From the NCBI GenBank assembly GCA_025054795.1, contig JANWZU010000157.1:1-5672 (forward strand): 5,672 bases of DNA, given 5' to 3'. Of the stretch, positions 1 through 4,832 are shown piece by piece (position 1 is the first letter of the stretch; each line of letters starts with the position of its first letter). Origin of the DNA: Candidatus Caldarchaeum sp. (GTDB lineage Archaea > Thermoproteota > Nitrososphaeria_A > Caldarchaeales > Caldarchaeaceae). The notes beneath the pieces are model-generated. The model searched no databases, was not told the origin of the DNA, and worked only from the letters and a program-made list of their open reading frames with translations. The translations under genes and the position numbers were made by a program.

Positions 1-64
1 GGCATTATCATATGCGACGAAAGCAGCGCCGAGAGGACGGCGCTGTAAACGAGTACCTTCTGCT
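1..64. other. Left-edge segment, no gene assigned
   Basis: Sixty-four bases downstream of the glycosyltransferase stop. On the minus strand one frame reads QKVLVYSAVLSALLSSHMIM, which looks like a membrane helix, but it has no ATG/GTG/TTG before the helix and a TGA lies just upstream. A second minus frame is open from a GTG at 78 (beginning VSGFKAEG) to the edge. On the plus strand a frame ending at 48 (GIIICDESSAERTAL) could be a gene tail. None can be chosen from this window. Confidence 0.3.
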
Positions 65-1159
65 TTAAAGCCGCTCACCCCAGCCTCTTGCTATCGAAAC
101 TTCACCAACCTGAGGCTGGCTTCTATATGTGGTTAACCACATGCCGGCCAGCGCAGCAGCTCGTAGCAGGGACATGGTCTGCGGCAAGGTCCATGGATGG
201 GTCGGTATGTCGGTCGTGAACCATGTGAAGATTATGCCTGCGTTGGCAGCTTCGAACAAAGGGACCAGAAGCCAGAGCCTCGGGTTGCACGCTGTGAACG
301 GTATGAGCCAGATGGCCATCTGAGGCGTGAAGGTGGGGCTGCCTAGAAGCCAAGCCGAGAACACTAGAAACCCTTTCACGGTGGTTGATGTTTGGGACAG
401 ATAGGACCTTAGGAGAAGTATGGCGGCCACCAAGTAGCCGAGGACCTTGGCTGACTGGGAGAACGGGTCTGCCGACAGCCAGACAGTCCAAGCGTTTTCA
501 AGCCCCCAAGTCGTGTGGTAGTTCAGGAACTCGCCGACCCATGTGGGGTTTGCGGCCAGCACGGGAGCTGTAGCAGGCAACGCCCCCGCTGCAAAAAACC
601 CCAACCCTTCAAAAACGTCTCTGCCCCTCCTTCCACGTTCCAGAAGATAAACGGGGAGAAGAAGCGCCGTGAACAGCTTGACCGAGAAGCCTACGCCGAG
701 CAGGAAGTATGCAGCCCTAGCCCGGCCCTCCATGAACAGAACAAGCGAGACAGCCAGACACGCTGTGAAGAAGTGGTCGAAGTTGTATATCCCGTAAACA
801 ACCATGCTGGGCATCAGTATGAAAAACACTCCGGCAGAGCCAGACAGCCGGGTTAAAGCCCAAGCTAGGGCTAGGTATGCAGGGAGGCTGAGTGCTGCGA
901 AAGCCATGTAGTAGTCTTGCAGAGGAGCTCCTCCCACGAGCCTAGCTGCGTAGACTATGAAGCAGGCTGCGGGCGGGTATTCGAAGAAGTACTGGATGCA
1001 AGGGATTTTACCCTCCTTCAGATGCTCCTCTCTCCACCAGAAGGAGGCGACGTCGCTGTAGATGTTGTTGGCTACGTTGGGGTGGTGGAGGTAGAGGCTT
1101 ACAGCCCATGAGGCGACCGCAGCCAGCAAGGCAAGATGCATGGTGGATGGCTTTTTCAC
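65..1159 (-). CDS. GT-C-type (GT87-like) polytopic membrane glycosyltransferase
   Basis: Predicted integral membrane sugar transferase, probably using a lipid-linked sugar donor on the outer face of the membrane. Numbered from the GTG at 1159 (364 residues): a first membrane helix near 7-24; an outer loop with YSD (Asp36) and EYPP (60-63); the YNFD motif near 125-128; a GFSVK...LLLP helix near Lys161; NYHTTWGLENAW near 213-224; and SPTFTPQMAIWLIP (274-287). This order (acidic loop residue, EYPP, N-x-D, Lys-helix, H..W/R-G, SPQ..WL.P) is what I know from GT87 and related mannosyltransferases. It is somewhat shorter than many bacterial members. Start choice: GTG at 1159 has GAGGTG nine bases upstream; an upstream GTG at 1171 would overlap that SD. 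It is transcribed divergently from the PLP enzyme. Acceptor and sugar cannot be told; N-glycan, glycolipid or S-layer decoration are possibilities. The membrane GT-C class is well supported, the exact family less so. Confidence 0.8.
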   Translation of the reverse strand: MKKPSTMHLALLAAVASWAVSLYLHHPNVANNIYSDVASFWWREEHLKEGKIPCIQYFFEYPPAACFIVYAARLVGGAPLQDYYMAFAALSLPAYLALAWALTRLSGSAGVFFILMPSMVVYGIYNFDHFFTACLAVSLVLFMEGRARAAYFLLGVGFSVKLFTALLLPVYLLERGRRGRDVFEGLGFFAAGALPATAPVLAANPTWVGEFLNYHTTWGLENAWTVWLSADPFSQSAKVLGYLVAAILLLRSYLSQTSTTVKGFLVFSAWLLGSPTFTPQMAIWLIPFTACNPRLWLLVPLFEAANAGIIFTWFTTDIPTHPWTLPQTMSLLRAAALAGMWLTTYRSQPQVGEVSIARGWGERL

Positions 1160-1168
1160 AGCAACTAC

Positions 1169-1174
1169 CACCTC
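1169..1174 (-). promoter_or_regulatory. Shine-Dalgarno GAGGTG deciding the glycosyltransferase start
   Basis: GAGGTG on the minus strand matches the core complementary to the archaeal 16S 3' end (GGAGGTGATC). It lies nine bases before the GTG at 1159 and physically overlaps the alternative GTG at 1171, so it argues for the shorter protein. Confidence 0.55.
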
Positions 1175-1237
1175 ATCATCGAGTTATTATGTTTGGCTTA
1201 GTAGAAAGAGAAAATAACCGCTGTAGATAGGTGTTGT
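1172..1237. promoter_or_regulatory. Divergent intergenic promoter region, boxes weak
   Basis: The short AT-rich gap between the divergent glycosyltransferase and PLP-enzyme genes must hold both promoters unless transcription enters from further away. The best TATA-like candidates are TTATTAT near 1184-1189 (read as ATAATAA on the minus strand) and AAAATAA near 1210-1216 on the plus strand. Neither is a canonical archaeal box, so the region is called with more confidence than any element within it. Confidence 0.35.
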
Positions 1238-1241
1238 GGAG
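1238..1241 (+). promoter_or_regulatory. Shine-Dalgarno GGAG supporting the TTG start at 1247
   Basis: GGAG lies five bases before the TTG. No other ATG, GTG or TTG occurs in this frame between the upstream in-frame TAG (1202-1204) and the TTG, so the site supports the unusual start codon. Confidence 0.55.
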
Positions 1242-1246
1242 CTTCG

Positions 1247-2368
1247 TTGAGTGAGGAGGTTGTCTGCTGCTTCTGCGGAAGGGTTCTGCAACCCTTCGTC
1301 GAATGGCGCTGCCCGAGCTGCGGCGGCCCCGGAGACCTTGTACACCAGACTGATTTCAAGCCGTCCAAAATCAAGAAGAACATCCACAGCATGTGGAGAT
1401 ACCGTGAGATGCTGGCCCCCAGCATGAGACGGAACATCGTATCTCTGGGAGAGGGTCTTACTCCCATACACCGCACACTATCCACCAACATCTACATGAA
1501 GCTCGAGTACATCGCTCCGACAGGCTCATTCAAGGACAGAGGCTCAGCCGCACTTTTCACAAGCCTCCTAAACACAGTCAAAGACGTCAAAGGAGTCGTC
1601 GAAGACTCTTCAGGCAACGCAGGTGCATCGATAGCCGCTTACGCAGCAGCCGCCGGCCTTCAATCCATGATTTTCTGCGGGGAGAACGTGGTCGCTGAAA
1701 AAGCTATGCAGGTAAGGGCCTATGGCTCGGAGCTTGTTGTTGTCAGAGGCTCTAGGGAACAGGTGGCTGAGACGGCTCAGCAGGAGGCTGTAAGCCGTGG
1801 GTTTGTCTACGTCGGCCACGCTTGGAGCCCTCACTTCATAGAGGGAATGAAAACCGTCGCCTACGAGATAGCTGAGCAGTCGAAATGGGCTGTGCCAGAC
1901 CGAATATACCTGCCGGTCTCCGCTGGAACACTTTTGCTGGGGCTGGTTAAAGGCTTCAGAGACCTGCTCAAAGCCGGGCTGATCGATAAAATCCCTTTAA
2001 TCACAGCTGTCCAAACGCTCCAGCGCCCAGCCCTTTACGAGGCGTTTAAAGGAGTTGCATTAGGGAGAGGAGATGACAAGCCTTCAATAGCTGATGCGCT
2101 GACCCTCACAACCCCTCCGAGGCTTCGTCAGATGGTTGAGGAGCTTAAAAGCGTGGGCGGAGACGTGGAGGTTGTGTCGGACGAGGCAGTCGTCAAGGCT
2201 GTGAAGCAGCTGGGTTTGATGGGTGTTTACGCAGAACCGTCTTCCGCTGTAGCGTATGCAGCAGTCCGCAGTAAACTGGACGACTTGGTTGCTTCAGGTG
2301 AGTCAGTCATGGTTGTATTGACCGGGTTTGGATGTAAAGCGGGGTCAAGCCTTCAAAAGGTGGAGTGA
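1247..2368 (+). CDS. Threonine-synthase-like PLP-dependent enzyme (fold type II)
   Basis: A 373-residue cytosolic enzyme of the tryptophan-synthase-beta (fold type II) superfamily, closest in layout to threonine synthase, which converts O-phosphohomoserine to threonine. Visible parts: an N-terminal zinc ribbon with CxxC at 7-10 and 22-25; MWRYREML (49-56) and SLGEGLTPI (66-74), as in archaeal threonine synthases; the PLP-lysine motif GSFKDRG with Lys96; SSGNAG with Asn124, expected to contact the cofactor; EGMKTVAYEI (199-208); and a C-terminal VLTGFG around Thr359. Oddities: the cofactor-phosphate loop reads PVSAGTLLLG (223-232) instead of a glycine-rich GNGG type, and the end reads TGFGCKAG rather than the usual TGHGLK. 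It may therefore be a threonine-synthase paralogue (cysteate-synthase-like or another beta-replacement enzyme). It starts with TTG after GGAG and overlaps or abuts the downstream transporter. The superfamily is near certain; the reaction is not. Confidence 0.88.
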   Translation: MSEEVVCCFCGRVLQPFVEWRCPSCGGPGDLVHQTDFKPSKIKKNIHSMWRYREMLAPSMRRNIVSLGEGLTPIHRTLSTNIYMKLEYIAPTGSFKDRGSAALFTSLLNTVKDVKGVVEDSSGNAGASIAAYAAAAGLQSMIFCGENVVAEKAMQVRAYGSELVVVRGSREQVAETAQQEAVSRGFVYVGHAWSPHFIEGMKTVAYEIAEQSKWAVPDRIYLPVSAGTLLLGLVKGFRDLLKAGLIDKIPLITAVQTLQRPALYEAFKGVALGRGDDKPSIADALTLTTPPRLRQMVEELKSVGGDVEVVSDEAVVKAVKQLGLMGVYAEPSSAVAYAAVRSKLDDLVASGESVMVVLTGFGCKAGSSLQKVE

Positions 2369-3485
2369 ACTGGACCGAGAAATCAAAGTGCTTTTGACCG
2401 GAACCCTGATGACAGGCGCTTCCATCTACAGCATGATGCAGATGTCCCCCGTCCAAGCCGTCCTCCTCCAAGCCTCCTACACAGACACAGGCCTCCTTAC
2501 CGGGTTCGCAAGAAACGCCGTCTACGTAGTTCTAAGCCCCATGACAGCCCTTCTGCTGACGAGGCTGAACTGGAACACGCCCCTACCGGTGTCAGCTGCT
2601 TTGATGGCGTTATCTCATTTCATGATGTGGCTGGCCAACGACCTGCTGATGGTTTTGGCTTCACAGCTTGTCATGGGTGTGGCGATGTTCTTCTTCTTTC
2701 CATGCGGCGAATCTATTGTAGCGAACTCTTACAGAGGAACGCAGAGGCTCAAAACCCTAAGCGTGTTTCTGTCAGCCATCAGTGGAGGGTTCCTCACAGG
2801 CAGCATCTTGGCCGGAGCAATAGCCTACTTGGCTGGTTTGAAAAGCATGTTCGCATCCATGATTTTCCTCTCCCTCGCAGCGTTTCTCGCATACACCAGA
2901 TTAAAGTTGGTCAACAACATGCCCGTCGAGAGCAAACCTCTGAAAATCAAAAGCTTAGCAGTCCCCATTCTTCTGTCAACGCCTTACTTCTTCACGCTGT
3001 CAGCAGCCTACTCGGTTCTGCCGGGCTTCTTTGTTTTGAACGGCTTCACGGAGCTGGACGTAGGTGTTTTGTTCTTCATCCACATGCTTTGCCGTGTTTC
3101 CACCTACTCGGTCATCAGCAGAATCAAAACGGTTTTCGTCAAACCTCTTCTAGCAGCTTCGAGCATCTTCCTAGGCCTGACGTTCCTGCTGGCTTCTATC
3201 CAAACAGCAAATTTCACGATTTTTCTGCTGATACTGGGCTTATTGGGTGTCGCAGTATCAACATCCTACATTACCACGCTGCAGATAATTTCGACCCACG
3301 GAGGAGGGCATAGCGTTTTTCTCATCGGGATGCTGGAGACTCTCATAGGCTTGACGTTCATAACGGGGCCGCCTATCTCGGGGTTCTTGATCGATGTCTA
3401 CGGTGCGCAGGCCATGATGCTGATGTTCACAGCTGTGGTTTTCTTGGCCGTTGCGCTACACCTTCTCCAGCGTTACCAGCTTTGA
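2328..3485 (+). CDS. Major facilitator superfamily transporter
   Basis: A 385-residue polytopic membrane protein with the two-times-six helix pattern of MFS carriers. Hydrophobic segments begin near residue 20; a polar linker around 193-209 (rich in Lys) separates the halves; helices continue to residue 380. Motif A between helices 2 and 3 is degenerate: SPMTALLLTRLNW (70-82) keeps an Arg but lacks the usual Asp and Gly-Arg-Arg. The second-half counterpart, GPPISGFLIDVYG, is better preserved. FFFFPCGES (121-129) is a helix-4-like segment. The substrate cannot be predicted. The start is uncertain: ATG at 2328 overlaps the PLP gene by 41 bases and lacks an SD; in-frame CTG at 2370 follows the strong AAGGTGGAG; GTG at 2388 lies 19 bases after the PLP gene stop. 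The tight arrangement implies one mRNA with the PLP enzyme and a linked role, perhaps moving its product or a similar amino acid (inference). Confidence 0.88.
   Translation: MDVKRGQAFKRWSELDREIKVLLTGTLMTGASIYSMMQMSPVQAVLLQASYTDTGLLTGFARNAVYVVLSPMTALLLTRLNWNTPLPVSAALMALSHFMMWLANDLLMVLASQLVMGVAMFFFFPCGESIVANSYRGTQRLKTLSVFLSAISGGFLTGSILAGAIAYLAGLKSMFASMIFLSLAAFLAYTRLKLVNNMPVESKPLKIKSLAVPILLSTPYFFTLSAAYSVLPGFFVLNGFTELDVGVLFFIHMLCRVSTYSVISRIKTVFVKPLLAASSIFLGLTFLLASIQTANFTIFLLILGLLGVAVSTSYITTLQIISTHGGGHSVFLIGMLETLIGLTFITGPPISGFLIDVYGAQAMMLMFTAVVFLAVALHLLQRYQL
2358..2365 (+). promoter_or_regulatory. Strong Shine-Dalgarno-like AAGGTGGA(G) at the PLP enzyme/transporter junction
   Basis: AAGGTGGAG sits at the last codons of the PLP enzyme gene, directly before its TGA (2366-2368). 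It is too far downstream to serve the ATG at 2328 and 22 bases before the GTG at 2388, but only four bases before an in-frame CTG at 2370. It may re-initiate ribosomes that terminate at the TGA. Chance occurrence inside coding sequence is possible. Confidence 0.35.
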
Positions 3486-4496
3486 CGGCGTCCTGACAAA
3501 CCTGTTGAGCGTTACTTCGGCGATGATCTTGCAGTTTCTGGCTATGTTGACTATGTTGTAGACAAAGTTTCTTAGGCTTATCATCATTTCGACGCTGTGT
3601 AGGTTCTGCGGGAAAACATCGCTCAGCGTCATCTCCTCGCCGTACTCCTGCGAGGTTGTCTCGATTATCTCGTTGGCCAGCTGGATGTCTAGCGAGAGGA
3701 ACGCCTTCATGGTTTTGCCGAAAACCACTTGAATGGATTCGAGCAGCTTGACGAGTTTGTTGACGACGGCTTTCGGAAGGTCTTTCTCTATGAGGGCTTC
3801 CACTTCATCGGCGGCCAGCTTCAGCGAATCAGCTATCTCTTCCAACGCTCTTACTACAAGCCTGTCGCCGATAGCGCCTATGTAGGGGTCTGAGACCTCC
3901 TCCCCCCAGACCTCTTTCTTGACGCTGAAGAATATCTGCCTGATGCATAGGAAGTAAAGCTCGTCGATCTTCGTCTCCATCTTCTCCACATCCAGCAGCG
4001 GCTCTCGCCGGCCTTCCCTCAGAGCTTCAGCCAAGTTGTTTATCCCCATGGTCAGCATCACCTGTATCCGTTTGATTATGCTGGGTACTGGAAACTTGCC
4101 GGGGTCGAGGAACGACTGTATGACTATTTTTCTGAACGATTGTTCAACAATTTCCACGCCGGGCAGGAGGTCGACGGTGGATGCTATCGCCGCCTGCATC
4201 TCCTCCGTTATTCCGTCCCCGCCGATGATGTTCGTCTCCTCGAAGCCCTGCAGATACGCTCCTATCAGAAGCCTGCTGAGCAGCTTGCTGTCCTTTATCT
4301 TTCCGACGTCCAGCGTGAAAACCGTGTGCTGAGGGGTTTTAGTAGGCTTGGTCTCAAGCTTCAACACGCTGTCCGAAAGCTCGACTATCGAAACGACGTC
4401 TCCGGGCTTAAGTCCTGTCTTCTCAACCCATCTACGGGGGAGCGAAACGGTTAGCGTGCCCGAGCCCACCCGCTGAACTCTTCTTGCGTATGGCAT
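3456..4496 (-). CDS. AbrB/SpoVT-PhoU fusion, archaeal phosphate-uptake-regulator family
   Basis: A 346-residue cytosolic regulator. Residues 1-50 form an AbrB/SpoVT swapped-hairpin DNA-binding domain (GSGTLTVSLPRRWVEKTGLKPGD core, 11-33). Residues about 55-130 are the linker domain common in archaeal fusions (GAYLQGFEETNI, LLPGVEIVEQS). Residues about 135-335 are two PhoU-like three-helix repeats. The first has RALEEIADSLKLAADEVE (216-233), matching the PhoU metal-site helix pattern. The second, RNFVYNIVNIARNCKIIAE (309-327), keeps the helix but has lost its acidic residues. PhoU proteins generally restrain Pst phosphate uptake; AbrB fusions are presumed transcription regulators of phosphate genes, but no pst gene is nearby. 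A TATATAAA box 25 to 32 bases before the ATG and no SD imply a leaderless mRNA. The 3' end overlaps the convergent transporter by 30 bp. The family call is firm; the regulated process is inferred. Confidence 0.9.
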   Translation of the reverse strand: MPYARRVQRVGSGTLTVSLPRRWVEKTGLKPGDVVSIVELSDSVLKLETKPTKTPQHTVFTLDVGKIKDSKLLSRLLIGAYLQGFEETNIIGGDGITEEMQAAIASTVDLLPGVEIVEQSFRKIVIQSFLDPGKFPVPSIIKRIQVMLTMGINNLAEALREGRREPLLDVEKMETKIDELYFLCIRQIFFSVKKEVWGEEVSDPYIGAIGDRLVVRALEEIADSLKLAADEVEALIEKDLPKAVVNKLVKLLESIQVVFGKTMKAFLSLDIQLANEIIETTSQEYGEEMTLSDVFPQNLHSVEMMISLRNFVYNIVNIARNCKIIAEVTLNRFVRTPSKLVTLEKV

Positions 4497-4520
4497 GGTT
4501 TTTTCAAATACTGTCTAAAA

Positions 4521-4528
4521 TTTATATA
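4521..4528 (-). promoter_or_regulatory. TATA box for the PhoU-type gene (leaderless promoter)
   Basis: TATATAAA on the minus strand, ending 24 bases before the ATG at 4496 and starting 32 bases before it. Archaeal boxes are centred about 26-27 bases before the transcription start, which places that start at or within a few bases of the ATG. The sequence between box and ATG (TTTTAGACAGTATTTG, then A-rich) contains no SD, consistent with leaderless translation. Confidence 0.75.
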
Positions 4529-4552
4529 TGATGGCAATAACCAACCTTAATG

Positions 4553-4560
4553 TATATAAA
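4553..4560 (+). promoter_or_regulatory. TATA box for the zinc-ribbon/M20 operon
   Basis: TATATAAA on the plus strand. The predicted transcription start is about 4582-4584, giving a leader of roughly 20-30 bases that includes the SD at 4595-4599. It is an exact inverted copy of the leftward box at 4521-4528, with 24 bp between the two, where both TFB-recognition elements must lie. Confidence 0.75.
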
Positions 4561-4594
4561 CAACTTACGGAACAATTATTAGTAAAATCTAGGG

Positions 4595-4599
4595 GGAGG
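4595..4599 (+). promoter_or_regulatory. Shine-Dalgarno GGAGG for the zinc-ribbon gene
   Basis: GGAGG within the purine-rich AGGGGGAGGA. Spacing to the three possible starts is 2 (GTG 4602), 5 (GTG 4605) and 11 (ATG 4611) bases. The first is too close; 4605 fits best and 4611 remains possible. Confidence 0.7.
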
Positions 4600-4604
4600 A
4601 AGTG

Positions 4605-4808
4605 GTGAAAATGGCGCAGAAAACCCTGCTCTTACAGAAAACGTCGGCCCGAAGAAGCTACGCCAACGGCTACAAGTACTGCTCCCGCTGCCGAGTCTAC
4701 CACCTGACCGACGGAGTCAGATGCCCTTACTGCGGCATCCTCCTCAGGAACAGCCCGAGGAAGAAGAAGCCGACGGCGACGAGCAAATACGTCAGGATAG
4801 AGGTTTAA
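4605..4808 (+). CDS. Small basic zinc-ribbon protein, function unknown
   Basis: A protein of about 67 residues whose only recognisable feature is a zinc ribbon: CSRC (26-29) and CPYC (40-43), a CxxC-x10-CxxC arrangement expected to bind one zinc ion. It is flanked by a basic N-terminal stretch (KTSARRSYANGYKY) and a basic patch (RNSPRKKK), then a short tail KYVRIEV. The basic charge and ribbon suggest RNA, DNA or ribosome contact, but that is inference. A strong promoter, a strong SD and a divergent regulator show it is a real expressed gene. It precedes the M20 peptidase gene by 24 bp and probably shares its mRNA. It is not LysW-like: it lacks the acidic character and the C-terminal EDWGE. 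Starts at 4602 or 4611 would change the length by one or two residues. Confidence 0.78.
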   Translation: MKMAQKTLLLQKTSARRSYANGYKYCSRCRVYHLTDGVRCPYCGILLRNSPRKKKPTATSKYVRIEV

Positions 4809-4832
4809 TTTTAGCGGGACAGCTGCTTATTT

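Noticed and set aside
123..1111. Several open frames of 60-120 codons on both strands overlapping the glycosyltransferase
   Set aside because: All lie opposite or out of frame with a gene showing strong GT-C motifs and membrane helices; their products have atypical composition and no motifs.
2627..3313. A long second open frame (228 codons) on the plus strand inside the transporter gene
   Set aside because: Its translation is rich in His, Ser, Gln and Arg with no domain pattern, while the other frame gives clear membrane helices; it is a shadow frame.
4497..4604. A larger palindromic operator spanning both TATA boxes
   Set aside because: Only the 8-bp boxes themselves are inverted copies; the 24 bp between them shows no convincing dyad symmetry.
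4605..4808. LysW amino-group carrier protein next to a LysK-like hydrolase
   Set aside because: Size and CxxC pairs fit, but the protein is strongly basic and ends KYVRIEV, without the acidic body and C-terminal EDWGE needed for the carrier function.
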